From an uncultured Lachnospiraceae bacterium (GTDB lineage Bacteria > Bacillota > Clostridia > Lachnospirales > Lachnospiraceae), in NCBI GenBank assembly GCA_910579645.1, contig CAJTVK010000025.1:1-41739 (forward strand): a stretch of 41,739 bases of DNA, in the 5' to 3' direction. A program made the position numbers and the translations under genes. This document shows, piece after piece, positions 15,803 to 24,637 of the stretch. The notes beneath the pieces were generated by a model that made no database searches, was not told where the DNA came from, and worked only from the letters and a program-made list of their open reading frames with translations. How positions within the stretch are numbered: the first letter of the stretch is position 1; each line of letters starts with the position of its first letter.

Positions 15803-17452
15803 CTAAATCAAATGTACCCTCTCCCACAGCCTCAGCAAAATCCCCCCTGCCGGCATTTCCCGCAGTTCGTCTTCCCGCACGCCCTTGAGCAGCACCAACA
15901 GCACATTATAAATAACAATGCAGAGCACAACACAAATCACCAAGGTAACGGCCTTTCCTATCAGCCCCATCAGCAGCTTGCAGAGAAGCAGGGCCACCAC
16001 CCCCGAAACGCCTGCACAGGCTGCCGGAATGACGAAAAACCGAATCCAGTCCGGCGTATAGGACAAATACCTCATAATTCCAAAATACCCTGCCGCGCAG
16101 ACCGCCAGCCAGAATACCGCCATGCCCCAGACCACCGCATGAATCCCCATATCCGTAGCGGAAACAAGCACGAACAAAACAAGCAGATGCAGCAGAAAAG
16201 CGCCAAGGCCGCCGAAAATCACATATCTTTGATTCCTGGTCCTTTGCAGGATGCCCATGAATAAATAGGCAAACGGAAACAGTACCGTCAGCACACTGCC
16301 CGACCTGACCAGCGAAACGGCAGTTTCCGTATCCCCCGTAAACAGAACCCCCACCAGAGGTTCCGCCAGCACGGCCATCCATACGGCACACGGAATCGTG
16401 AAGATTGCCACATAATGCATCAGATTGCCGAACCGAAACTGTGCCTCCCGGCTTTCCTGCTTTTCCTGCAGCTGCACGATTCTGGGCACCCCCACAGCCG
16501 CCACATAGGCACAGGCAACTGCCGCTATCCCGATGACCGTACTGTATTTCCCGTAATATATGCCCCAGTGCGCCGCCCGCAGATTCCCTTTTTCCTTCAC
16601 ATTCATGGCATAGTTGAAAATCCTCTGATCCACCACATAATTCATGTTATAAAGCAGCGCGCAAAGAATATACGGCAGTGAGGTCTGGAAAAAGGTCAGG
16701 AAAATCTGCGCATTGGATTCCGCATATTTGGTATTGTCCCGCAGCAGCTGCTGCTTAAATGTCTTGGCATAGACCATACGGAGAAACACCAAATGCAGCA
16801 GGCAGAAAACACATGCCGCAGACACCCCCAAGGCTGCTCCCATGGCACCGTAGGCCGGCGCAAACTCGGAAGTTTTTTTCAAAGCCGCCACCTTCTCCCC
16901 ATAGGCATAGAGTGCCGCACCGAACAGCAGGCTGCCGCCGAACTGCATCACCTTTTCCAGCAGCCTGGAATGTACCGTAGGAAGCATGGAACCCATGCCC
17001 TGAAAATATCCCCGCATCACTCCCGTTACCGCAGACAGGAACATAGCCGGGGCAATCGCCAGCACTGCCATGGAGCCTCTCTCTTCCAGCAATACCGTCT
17101 GTGATATAAACCCCGAGAAAATACCGGTTCCCACCGTCAGCAGCGCACCGGCCGCCATTGTAAATATCATGACGTTCCGGTACACCCGCTTCGCGCTTTT
17201 GAACATTTCACGCCTGACCCTATATTTCACCAGGGCTGCCATCGCCCTTGAAACACCATAGGAAAATACCACACTGACCAGTATATATAATTCCAGTGCG
17301 CCTGCGTAAAAACCCATGCCCTTATCCCCTATCATATGGCTTAAGGGTATACGCAGGACAAGCCCTATCAGATATGCGATAAGCCCCACATTCATCATCC
17401 ATTCCCGCCGCTTTCCCCTGCTGCCCCTGTTTGCTTTCGTTACTTTCCTCAT
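15803..17452 (-). CDS. polysaccharide/lipid flippase of the MOP superfamily (SpoVB/MurJ-like)
   Basis: A 549-aa membrane protein with about 14 hydrophobic segments and a basic N-terminus. Features are VLRIPLSHMIGDKGMGFYAG near residue 32 and the VMRGYFQGMGSMLPTVHSRLLEK loop (about 165-187), both typical of SpoVB-like flippases, which move lipid-linked saccharides across the membrane, for peptidoglycan or spore cortex. Which of SpoVB, YtgP or a capsule flippase it matches cannot be settled by eye. The ribosome binding site is weak (AGGGA). It lies downstream of the ybeY-end palindrome and 70 bp upstream of the GH28 gene. Confidence 0.87.
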   Translation of the reverse strand: MRKVTKANRGSRGKRREWMMNVGLIAYLIGLVLRIPLSHMIGDKGMGFYAGALELYILVSVVFSYGVSRAMAALVKYRVRREMFKSAKRVYRNVMIFTMAAGALLTVGTGIFSGFISQTVLLEERGSMAVLAIAPAMFLSAVTGVMRGYFQGMGSMLPTVHSRLLEKVMQFGGSLLFGAALYAYGEKVAALKKTSEFAPAYGAMGAALGVSAACVFCLLHLVFLRMVYAKTFKQQLLRDNTKYAESNAQIFLTFFQTSLPYILCALLYNMNYVVDQRIFNYAMNVKEKGNLRAAHWGIYYGKYSTVIGIAAVACAYVAAVGVPRIVQLQEKQESREAQFRFGNLMHYVAIFTIPCAVWMAVLAEPLVGVLFTGDTETAVSLVRSGSVLTVLFPFAYLFMGILQRTRNQRYVIFGGLGAFLLHLLVLFVLVSATDMGIHAVVWGMAVFWLAVCAAGYFGIMRYLSYTPDWIRFFVIPAACAGVSGVVALLLCKLLMGLIGKAVTLVICVVLCIVIYNVLLVLLKGVREDELREMPAGGILLRLWERVHLI

Positions 17453-17481
17453 TTTATCCCTGTTCCTTCTGTTTTTCTGCC

Positions 17482-17642
17482 TTAGGAACTGTTCAAAAAT
17501 AACTTTTCATATTGCTTGTCTTTTTCTCCGATAGCACCACTCAAAAATCCGTTGCATAGCCTGCTATGCGCCTGATTTTTGAGCGGCACTCTCGAAAAAA
17601 ATCCTGCGCACTATTGAAAAGTTATTTCTTAACAGTTCCTTA
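17482..17642. repeat. 160-bp imperfect palindrome between ybeY and the flippase gene
   Basis: The whole stretch folds back on itself: outer arms AGGAACTGTTCAAAAATAAC (from 17484) and its near-complement ending at 17640; inner arms CTCAAAAATC (17540-17549) and GATTTTTGAG (17574-17583); and the centre GCATAGC/GCTATGC (17554-17569). The ybeY stop codon (17640-17642) lies in its right end. Its size and structure fit a palindromic miniature element or dispersed repeat unit. It may also act as a terminator for the ybeY operon. Confidence 0.75.
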
Positions 17643-18140
17643 ATTCCTCGTAATCCCCAGCGTTTTCAGCACCCGTTCCTGCTTCTCTTCCATAACGGCC
17701 GCTTCCGTCTCCTCCATATGGTCATAGCCGCACAAATGCAGCATGCTGTGAGCCACTAAAAAGGCAAACTCCCGCCGTTCACTGTGCCCGTAATTCTCCG
17801 CCTGTTCCTTCACTTTATCCACGGACAGAATAATATCCCCCAAAACCAGTTCCCCGCTGTCCGGGTCGAAGCAGTCTGCCTCGGCGGCTTCCGCAGGCCC
17901 GAAATCCGCAGGTGTGCGGTAATCTAAGTTAGGAAAAGAAAGCACGTCCGTAGGCCGGTCAATGCCCCTGTACTGCCTATTATACTGCCGTATCCCCTCA
18001 TTGTCCGTCAGAAGCACGTTTACCGCCGCCTCATACGGACACTGCTCACTGTCCAAAACCGCTTCCATCACTTTCTTAGCCGTTTCCTCCTCCGAAAAGG
18101 AAAAGGCCGTATCCGTTTCGTTTTCCAAATAACAAGTCAT
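17640..18140 (-). CDS. ybeY: endoribonuclease YbeY
   Basis: A 166-aa metal-dependent RNase for rRNA 3'-end maturation and ribosome quality control. The zinc-binding H-x3-H-x5-H motif is intact (H131, H135, H141 in AHSMLHLCGYDH), as are RPTDVLSFP (62-70) and GDIILSVD (101-108). The ATG overlaps the phoH stop codon by 4 bp, so translation is probably coupled. The stop codon is formed within the end of the adjacent palindrome. Confidence 0.97.
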   Translation of the reverse strand: MTCYLENETDTAFSFSEEETAKKVMEAVLDSEQCPYEAAVNVLLTDNEGIRQYNRQYRGIDRPTDVLSFPNLDYRTPADFGPAEAAEADCFDPDSGELVLGDIILSVDKVKEQAENYGHSERREFAFLVAHSMLHLCGYDHMEETEAAVMEEKQERVLKTLGITRN

Positions 18141-19156
18141 GTCCTTCTTTTCTCCCTGCCTGCCCTATTTCCTGCATGCCTGCGCGCACCCTTCTCTTCA
18201 TAGTCCTCATAGGCCTGTACTATTTTCTGCACCAACGGATGCCTTACCACGTCTTTGCTTGTCAGCTTACAGAAAGCGATATCGTCGATTTTCCCGAGCA
18301 CTTTTACCGCCACATCCAGTCCGCTGACCGCCCCCGGCATCAGGTCCTTCTGGGAAGCGTCGCCGGTAACCACCACTTTGGAGCCAAACCCGATACGGGT
18401 TAAAAACATTTTCATCTGCGCCGGCGTAGTATTCTGTGCCTCATCCAATATAATATAGGCATTGTCCAACGTCCGTCCGCGCATATAAGCAAGAGGAGCC
18501 ACTTCAATCAGCCCCTTTTCCATATTTTTGGCAAAACTCTCCGCCCCCATAATCTGATACAGCGCATCATACAGGGGACGCAGATAAGGGTCCACCTTGC
18601 TCTGCAGATCGCCCGGCAGAAATCCCAGCTTTTCCCCGGCTTCGATGGCGGGGCGCGTCAATATGATGCGGCTCACCTCTTCCCGCTTAAATGCGGTAAT
18701 CGCCATGGCCATAGCCAGATAAGTCTTTCCGGTTCCGGCCGGCCCCAGCCCGAACACTATCATATTGTCCCTGATTGCATCCACATATTTTTTCTGCCCC
18801 AGCGTCTTCGGCTTGATGGGTTTCCCGCTGACCGTATGACAGATACAGTCATTGTCTATCTCTATTAAAATATCGTCCTGCTCTTTCGTCCCTGCTTCCA
18901 TTTCCATCGCTATCGCATAATCCACATTCTGTTCCTGGATTACATTTCCTCTCTCTGACAACCCTGCCAGCTGTTTTATCACATGCTCCGCCCGCTTTAC
19001 CCTGACCGGCTTTCCGGAAATCCTGACTTCTCCGTCCCTGTCAATAACCGTCACTTCAAAGCTTCTTTCTATTTTCCTCATATAGGAATCATACTGCCCG
19101 AAGATATTCCGCATATGCTCCGCCGGCAGATGAATCCGGCACTCCGACAATTCCAT
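18137..19156 (-). CDS. phoH: PhoH-like ATPase
   Basis: A 339-aa PhoH family protein, a cytoplasmic P-loop ATPase almost always encoded beside ybeY and linked to RNA metabolism. Walker A is GLGPAGTGKTY (137-146), followed by LTRPAIEAGEKLGFLPGD and the Walker B IILDEAQNTT; a KH-like N-terminal region precedes them. I chose ATG 19156 (MELSECRIHLPAEHM) because it matches the family N-terminus and has GGGAG about seven bases upstream; a GTG at 19189 is possible but less supported. It is 52 bp after yqfD and overlaps ybeY. Confidence 0.96.
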   Translation of the reverse strand: MELSECRIHLPAEHMRNIFGQYDSYMRKIERSFEVTVIDRDGEVRISGKPVRVKRAEHVIKQLAGLSERGNVIQEQNVDYAIAMEMEAGTKEQDDILIEIDNDCICHTVSGKPIKPKTLGQKKYVDAIRDNMIVFGLGPAGTGKTYLAMAMAITAFKREEVSRIILTRPAIEAGEKLGFLPGDLQSKVDPYLRPLYDALYQIMGAESFAKNMEKGLIEVAPLAYMRGRTLDNAYIILDEAQNTTPAQMKMFLTRIGFGSKVVVTGDASQKDLMPGAVSGLDVAVKVLGKIDDIAFCKLTSKDVVRHPLVQKIVQAYEDYEEKGARRHAGNRAGREKRRT

Positions 19157-19208
19157 ATATAACTCCCGTCCGGCAGCCTGCCTTTCCACGGTGCCTGCCC
19201 ACAGATGC

Positions 19209-20456
19209 CTACCGGCTTTCCTCCCCGGCTTCCTCCGGCACGGTTTCCGGCATTTGCGGCACTATGGGAATATTCTTTCCCGTCTGCTCCACAATCTGTA
19301 AATTCACGCACATCTGCCATTTTTTATTTTTCTTATCTATTGTAACATTTTTTTTCATTATTTGTACCCCTTTTTCCTCCAAACCCTGTACAAATTTTAT
19401 TAATTTTTCGGAAAATATTCTTTTTATCTCCCCATCCGTATAAATATGGTCATGAAAAACATATTCTCTGTTGACGCTGCTTCCATAATAAAGCGGCAGA
19501 TAAAAGTTATCCAGCAGCTTTACCTGCCTCTTATCCGTCACTTTATCATAGTTCTCATATTTCACCCTCCCTATCCGGAAAATCAGCTCCTTATCCATAA
19601 TGCCCAAGAGAAATTCCTTTTTCTCTTCCCCCGTATATTGTTTTTTCCGGTAGGAAAGAGGGATTTCCTCTGTCTGTATGAGATTCCGGCTGATTAAGAC
19701 ATCCGCATCCGCATCATAATACTGATATCTCCTGACCGTAGTGTCTTCGTTATATACCGGCACGCTCCCGGCCACCAGTATATCTCCCTTTTTCACCTCC
19801 GCCCCCACTGCCACCTGCGGCACGCCTGCCCTCGTCACCATGCTGACAATCTGCCCGTCTTCTTCGGCGACCAAATCGGAGCCGAACCGGTTCTCCTGCT
19901 CCTGCGTCTCCCCGCCGGAATCCACTTCATTTTCCTTAATCTGAATTTCCAGCCGGGTTCCGTCAATTTTTGCCGAAGTCCATGTAACAATGTCAAACTC
20001 CTGCCGTATCTTTTTCTCCAGTTCCTCAATATTCACCCGATCCCGCTTCATCCCCACATACACGTCCTGCCGTTTCAGGAAATCCATGAAAACATCTTCG
20101 GAAACCGAAAAATTCCCTTTCACGTCCACTGCCCATATAAACGTGGACATCCACACCCAGAATGCCAGGCTTCCTATCAGCCCCAGCAGGAAAATCTTCC
20201 GCCGCTTCATCCCCGGCACAAAAAAAGGCAGTCCACAACGCTTCTGTATGGCTACCTTTGTCCCCGTTTTCTTTACAATCCCCTTCAGCCTGCGGAATCC
20301 CGATACCGTAATGCACATCGTATAATATTCCCCGCAGTTTTTTATGTCCCATAGGAAAATATCGTGATTGCTGCACAGATTCATAAACCGCTCCGGCGAA
20401 TATCCCCATACCCGGATGCAGACATAGCCTCTCAGAAACTGTATAAACTGAAGCAT
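19209..20456 (-). CDS. yqfD: sporulation protein YqfD
   Basis: A 415-aa YqfD protein, part of a conserved sporulation gene pair in endospore formers; its biochemical role is unclear. N-terminal segment MLQFIQFLRGYVCIRVWG, then one membrane helix at about 87-110 (after GMKRRK), and a large outer domain that includes a beta-rich EEDGQIVSMVTRAGVPQVAVG region. The start at 20456 has GGGAGG nine bases upstream; the 50-codon upstream extension is unlike the family. It follows yqfC by 26 bp. Confidence 0.95.
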   Translation of the reverse strand: MLQFIQFLRGYVCIRVWGYSPERFMNLCSNHDIFLWDIKNCGEYYTMCITVSGFRRLKGIVKKTGTKVAIQKRCGLPFFVPGMKRRKIFLLGLIGSLAFWVWMSTFIWAVDVKGNFSVSEDVFMDFLKRQDVYVGMKRDRVNIEELEKKIRQEFDIVTWTSAKIDGTRLEIQIKENEVDSGGETQEQENRFGSDLVAEEDGQIVSMVTRAGVPQVAVGAEVKKGDILVAGSVPVYNEDTTVRRYQYYDADADVLISRNLIQTEEIPLSYRKKQYTGEEKKEFLLGIMDKELIFRIGRVKYENYDKVTDKRQVKLLDNFYLPLYYGSSVNREYVFHDHIYTDGEIKRIFSEKLIKFVQGLEEKGVQIMKKNVTIDKKNKKWQMCVNLQIVEQTGKNIPIVPQMPETVPEEAGEESR

Positions 20457-20482
20457 AGCTGCGATTCCCTCCCTCTTTACCG

Positions 20483-20794
20483 TCAGTGGTAGCGGATGCA
20501 CTCGATGCACCCGCTTATTTTCATATCCTCGTTGGTATAATAGTCGATGGTCATCCGCTTCCCGCTTATACTGATCTGGCAGGTCTTTCCCTGCAGCACG
20601 ATGCATTCCGGCGAATATTCCAGTATTCCTCTATAATTTTCCACAAAGGCATCCGCATTCCCCGTCACCGTCACTATGGATGCGCCCAGCATGGAATCCT
20701 TCGGAAGTTTTAACGATTCCACAATAATTTCTTTTTGTCTTTCCAGTCTTTGTTTCCCGGTCTGCCTGCCGGCTGTTTTTCTGTTCTTTCTCAT
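20483..20794 (-). CDS. yqfC: sporulation protein YqfC
   Basis: A 103-aa YqfC-type protein. The core, ESLKLPKDSMLGASIVTVTG then YRGILEYSPECIVLQ, matches the family, which is always paired with yqfD in spore formers. The basic N-terminus is slightly long, and I see no good ribosome binding site before the ATG at 20794. Translation may depend on coupling to the pyrimidine-nucleoside phosphorylase gene ending 23 bp upstream. Confidence 0.93.
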   Translation of the reverse strand: MRKNRKTAGRQTGKQRLERQKEIIVESLKLPKDSMLGASIVTVTGNADAFVENYRGILEYSPECIVLQGKTCQISISGKRMTIDYYTNEDMKISGCIECIRYH

Positions 20795-20817
20795 GGAACA
20801 ATATATGCAGGATAAAC

Positions 20818-22122
20818 TTATTCTATGACTGCCTTGATAAAAGGCTGCCGCTCTGCCGGACAGTCGCTGAAAGCATAGCTTTCCGTAAACCTCCTGGCCG
20901 CCGCCTGCATTTTCTCCCTGTCATTGCCATGGATGACTGCCAAAGCTTCCCCCTTCCGTACAAAATCCCCTACCTTTTTTTGCAGCACCAGCCCGACGGA
21001 TAAATCTATGGCACTGTCTTTCGTTTCCCTTCCCCCGCCCAGCATAAGGGAACAGACACCCACTTCGTCACAGACTATCCTGCTCACATATCCTTCCCGG
21101 GGCGACGGTATGCTTTCCGTAAAAGCCGCCCGGGGCAGCCGTTCCGGATGATATACCATTTCCCGGTCGCCGCCCTGCGCCTCCACGAAATCCGCCAGTT
21201 TCCCAAGCGCGCTGCCGTCCGCAATCACCTGCCGCAGCTTTCCTTCCGCTTCGGCCGTATTTTTTGCCATGCCTCCGGCCACTACCATATGGGAGCCCAG
21301 CGTCAGGCACAGTTCCAGAAAATCCGCCGGCCCGTTTCCGTTCAGCGTGTCGATGGCCTCCTTCACCTCCAGGGCATTTCCCACCGCATAGCCCAGGGGC
21401 TGATCCATGTCGGAAATCACCGCCGCCGTCCTCCTGCCGGCATTTTTCCCTAATTTCACCATTTCCTCCGCCAAAGCGCGGGCTTTTTCCTCCGTTTTCA
21501 TAAATGCGCCGCTGCCTGACTTTACATCCAGTATAATGGCGTCCGCACCGGAAGCCAGCTTCTTGCTCATAATGGAACTGGCTATCAGGGACATATTGTC
21601 CACGGTAGCCGTCACGTCCCGCAGTGCATATAGTTTCTTATCCGCCGGAGCCAAATCCGCGGTCTGCCCCATAATGGCTATGCCGATCCGGTTGACGTTT
21701 TCCATGAATCTGTCCTCCGGTATTTCCGTCGTAAATCCGGGAAAGCTTTCCAGTTTATCTATCGTGCCTCCCGTATGTCCCAGCCCCCGGCCACTCATTT
21801 TCGCCACCTTAATGCCGCAGGCCGCCACCATGGGAGCCAGCGCCAGGGAAGTCTTGTCCCCCACTCCGCCGGTGCTGTGCTTATCTACCTTGATTCCCTG
21901 AATCCCGGATAAATCCAGCATGTCTCCGCTATGCGCCATTGCCATGGTCAGGTGCAGCGTCTCCTCTTCGTCCATCCCCATGAAATAAACGGCCATCATC
22001 ATGGCGGACATCTGATAATCGGGAATTTCCCCTGCGGTAAAGCCCTGCACCATATAGCCGATTTCTTCCTTTGTGAGTTTCCCCCCGTTTCTTTTCTTCA
22101 TAATCAGGTCATACATTCTCAT
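20818..22122 (-). CDS. pdp: pyrimidine-nucleoside phosphorylase
   Basis: A 434-aa phosphorylase that splits thymidine, uridine or deoxyuridine into base and (deoxy)ribose 1-phosphate. Signatures: KVDKHSTGGVGDKTS (phosphate binding, about 78-92) and the family signature SGRGLGHTGGTIDKLESFPG. The length fits Pdp/DeoA. The start at 22122 has GGAG nine bases upstream. The gene precedes yqfC by 23 bp and could be cotranscribed with the sporulation genes, although the link is not functional in an obvious way. Confidence 0.96.
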   Translation of the reverse strand: MRMYDLIMKKRNGGKLTKEEIGYMVQGFTAGEIPDYQMSAMMMAVYFMGMDEEETLHLTMAMAHSGDMLDLSGIQGIKVDKHSTGGVGDKTSLALAPMVAACGIKVAKMSGRGLGHTGGTIDKLESFPGFTTEIPEDRFMENVNRIGIAIMGQTADLAPADKKLYALRDVTATVDNMSLIASSIMSKKLASGADAIILDVKSGSGAFMKTEEKARALAEEMVKLGKNAGRRTAAVISDMDQPLGYAVGNALEVKEAIDTLNGNGPADFLELCLTLGSHMVVAGGMAKNTAEAEGKLRQVIADGSALGKLADFVEAQGGDREMVYHPERLPRAAFTESIPSPREGYVSRIVCDEVGVCSLMLGGGRETKDSAIDLSVGLVLQKKVGDFVRKGEALAVIHGNDREKMQAAARRFTESYAFSDCPAERQPFIKAVIE

Positions 22123-22201
22123 ACTATCACACTCCTTCCGAAGCTTTCCGCTCTTTCTTCCCGCTCAGCCTTACGGCTTCGCCCGGCCTTTCGCCGCCTT
22201 T

Positions 22202-22426
22202 CTACCACTCTTTCCTGATTTCCTCTTCCTTCACGCCGTACCGGAGCATAAAATCTTTTTTGTCCTCTTCATTCCTAAGCAGCATCAGTTCCTCGAATTT
22301 TCCCGTTGTTTCGTCCCTGAACCCGGCCACCTTCTCCCCGGTGCAGATACTGGCACGGATAACGGGCACCTTTCCTGTTTTATCATATGCCGTTACTTCT
22401 TTTTTTCTGCCGTTCCTGAAAAACAT
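22202..22426 (-). CDS. conserved small protein, 74 aa
   Basis: A short protein with VPVIRASICTGEKVAGF and KFEELMLLRNEEDKKDFMLR. I recognise this as a small conserved clostridial protein, sometimes annotated in databases as a dehydrogenase fragment, which its size makes unlikely. The start at 22426 has GGGGGTGAT upstream. It lies 79 bp upstream of pdp on the same strand. It has a single conserved cysteine and no membrane segment; function unknown. Confidence 0.8.
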   Translation of the reverse strand: MFFRNGRKKEVTAYDKTGKVPVIRASICTGEKVAGFRDETTGKFEELMLLRNEEDKKDFMLRYGVKEEEIRKEW

Positions 22427-22483
22427 TGTTCATCACCCCCTGTTTAGCTGCTTCGGCAAGCCAGATGGCCACCTGCTCAATTT

Positions 22484-23221
22484 CTATCGTTCTTTTGACG
22501 GAATTAATTCTTTAAAAGTCTCGTACGCGTCATGGCGGAAAATTAAAGTTTTGATTTTGCCCCTTGATTTTTTATATACCAATTCAGTTCTTCGTTTATC
22601 TTCCGTAATTATCTTGGTTTTTACCAGTTGTTCGATACCTATTACCTCGCCGCTGGCATCCAAAATCACCTCTCCATGGAAAAGATGTTTTACTACACTT
22701 TTCTCGGGAACCTCTATTTCATGCCGATATACTCTGCCAGCCTTCTTGAAATGCAAAATACTTTTAATGGGAATGGAAGTTATTCTTAGTTCTGATATAT
22801 TTGGTCTCTCAACTGAACTCGTGTGCCATTTTATGTAATATTGTGCCATTGGGAAAAGATTGATACAATCCTTTTCCACCCACAAGTATTGCGGTATTTC
22901 CATCTGAAAATCATGCTCATCATCTTTTAACAAAGTTACACGAATTTTACTTTTTACTACTCCCAATTTAGCTGCATATTCATCATATTCTTTTTGAAAG
23001 ATATTTACATTCAAGAAATAGGCGGCTTGATTATTACGTTTTTCTATTTCCAATATGATTAACCCAATGACAATAGAAAGAATCTCAATAATAAACAATG
23101 CAATACTTACAGTGTAAATATAACTTGCCAAAATCACCGTAAAAATAAAGCCCGCAAGCCCAAATAACACCATACCCGAAGCTATCTCACCTCGGTCTAT
23201 GGGCTTCTTTTCTCTATTCAA
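22484..23221 (-). CDS. AT-rich two-helix membrane protein of unknown function
   Basis: A 245-aa protein with two membrane helices near the N-terminus (about 16-37 and 40-58) and a cytoplasmic soluble domain of about 180 residues with many beta-strand stretches. I recognise no family. The start is probably TTG at 23221: AAGGAAGGAGG lies seven bases upstream, while longer starts have nothing. Codon use is clearly AT-richer than in the neighbours on both sides, and it has its own promoter (23284-23311), so recent acquisition is plausible. It is 57 bp upstream of the 74-aa gene. Confidence 0.72.
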   Translation of the reverse strand: MNREKKPIDRGEIASGMVLFGLAGFIFTVILASYIYTVSIALFIIEILSIVIGLIILEIEKRNNQAAYFLNVNIFQKEYDEYAAKLGVVKSKIRVTLLKDDEHDFQMEIPQYLWVEKDCINLFPMAQYYIKWHTSSVERPNISELRITSIPIKSILHFKKAGRVYRHEIEVPEKSVVKHLFHGEVILDASGEVIGIEQLVKTKIITEDKRRTELVYKKSRGKIKTLIFRHDAYETFKELIPSKER

Positions 23222-23283
23222 TATTAAGCCTCCTTCCTTATAGTCCGTAAAGAGCAGCAATATACAGATTAAAATCAACTTAA

Positions 23284-23311
23284 ATTATATCATTTTTCTG
23301 CATTATTACAA
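23284..23311 (-). promoter_or_regulatory. promoter of the AT-rich membrane protein gene
   Basis: On the minus strand, TTGTAA (23306-23311), a 16-bp spacer and TATAAT (23284-23289), with about 55 nt of leader before the TTG start at 23221. Confidence 0.6.
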
Positions 23312-23462
23312 CCCACCTCTTTGTCAGCCTGCGGAAATCAGTTTTCAATCCTGTGCCTGTGCAGCCCTTCACCGCAAGCGGCTTGGAATGGGCAGATTCC
23401 GTAGCAGGGAAGCCGCAGGCTGAAACTGTTACCTGATTTCCGTATGAAAACAGAAATTGTAC

Positions 23463-23492
23463 TTGCATTTTACCTGCAAAAAATAGTAAAAT
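23463..23492 (+). promoter_or_regulatory. probable promoter and dyad upstream of the coiled-coil gene
   Basis: TTGCAT (23463-23468), an 18-bp spacer and TAAAAT (23487-23492). A dyad TTTACCT (23468-23474) / AGGTAAA (23494-23500) brackets the -10 region and could be an operator. The rest of the 356-bp gap 23222-23577 holds only the divergent promoter and GC-rich sequence of no clear function. Confidence 0.4.
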
Positions 23493-23577
23493 ATAGGTAA
23501 ATATAACCTCAGCAAGAAAATATATGTCAAAAGATGCCTTATACAGAAGCATCCCTTGGCAGGAAAGGAGTGACACT

Positions 23578-24540
23578 ATGGGAATCGGCGGCGTAACATC
23601 AATGAACAGCGGAACGGTCATGAAGACATCCATGGCAGATTCGGCAAAACCGAAGATTAAAAACATTCAGAACGAAATCACAGGCGTACAGCAGCAGATG
23701 CAGGCTTTATCTTCCGAGGAAGGGCTTTCCGTCAATGAAAAGATAACGGAAAAAAAGAAGCTTCAGAAAGAAATATCCAGCCTCAACACGGAACTGAAAC
23801 AACGGCAGGAAGAGTTGAACAAATCCCAGAAAAGGGAAATCAGGATAGCGGAACTGCAGGAAGACATCAAACCGACAAAAGAAGAGAAAACAGAAGATAA
23901 AATACAGGCCGGCAGCATATCGCCCGACAGGGAAGAAGACAAAAATCTGCCGGCAGACAGCCGGCAGACAGACAGGCAAGGAGCCGTCATAGCAAAAAAT
24001 AACGACGGCGTCGTTCTTTTAAAGGAGGAACTTAATCCGAACGAAAAGCAGGGCGCAGAGACAAAGCAGGCGGAAGAAAAAGAAGAAATCTCAGCCGAAA
24101 AAGAAGCGGCAGGCACAAACCGTGACACGGATGAAGAGTTATCCGGCAAAGAACTGCGCACAGTTGTATCGGCGGATATTTCCGTGCAGCAGGCAGAACG
24201 TCAGGGAACTGTCATAACCAGAATCAGAAACGGCATTGCCATTCTGAAAGGCGAAATAAACCAGGACGAAAAATATGGCACGGATACGGAAGGCAGGAAG
24301 CAGGCAGAACTTGAAACCTTGGAGAAAAAGGAAGAAAGGGCAATGACCTTCCAGTTCTCCGCTTTAGGCGAAGCAAATAATGCCATGAAGCCGGCGGAAA
24401 AGACGAATATGGCAGGAACGCAGAACGGGATGCAGATCAATCAGCCCAGCCAAAAAAACAATATCTTTGCCAACGCTTTTCCTTCATCGGAAGAAAGTCT
24501 TGCATTCCAGCAGAACTTTCATGTCTCTTTAGGCAGCTGA
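23578..24540 (+). CDS. coiled-coil protein with an internal duplication
   Basis: A 320-aa, very hydrophilic protein without signal peptide or membrane helix. Residues 25-105 are a heptad-like coiled coil (NIQNEITGVQQQMQALSSEE onward). Two related units follow: residues 132-160 (DRQGAVIAKNNDGVVLLKEE...) and 207-235 (ERQGTVITRIRNGIAILKGE...), separated by a glutamate/lysine-rich linker. The C-terminus is asparagine/glutamine-rich (FANAFPSSEESLAFQQNF). The start at 23578 has AAAGGAG nearby upstream. It resembles a group of uncharacterised clostridial proteins beginning MGIGGVTSMN, but I know of no function. It has its own promoter and a strong terminator. Confidence 0.82.
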   Translation: MGIGGVTSMNSGTVMKTSMADSAKPKIKNIQNEITGVQQQMQALSSEEGLSVNEKITEKKKLQKEISSLNTELKQRQEELNKSQKREIRIAELQEDIKPTKEEKTEDKIQAGSISPDREEDKNLPADSRQTDRQGAVIAKNNDGVVLLKEELNPNEKQGAETKQAEEKEEISAEKEAAGTNRDTDEELSGKELRTVVSADISVQQAERQGTVITRIRNGIAILKGEINQDEKYGTDTEGRKQAELETLEKKEERAMTFQFSALGEANNAMKPAEKTNMAGTQNGMQINQPSQKNNIFANAFPSSEESLAFQQNFHVSLGS

Positions 24541-24577
24541 AAATATGGCGCGGCTTCCTTTGGCAGTATATGGCAAT

Positions 24578-24636
24578 AAAAAAGTATCAGTCCGAACAAG
24601 GCACTGTTTTAGGCCGATTCGGATTGATACTTTTTT
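24578..24636. terminator. bidirectional transcription terminator
   Basis: Perfect stem GTATCA-TCCGAA (24584-24596) against TTCGGA-TGATAC (24618-24630), with six As before and six Ts after. It ends the coiled-coil gene on the plus strand and would also stop transcription coming from the right. Confidence 0.88.
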
Positions 24637-24637
24637 G

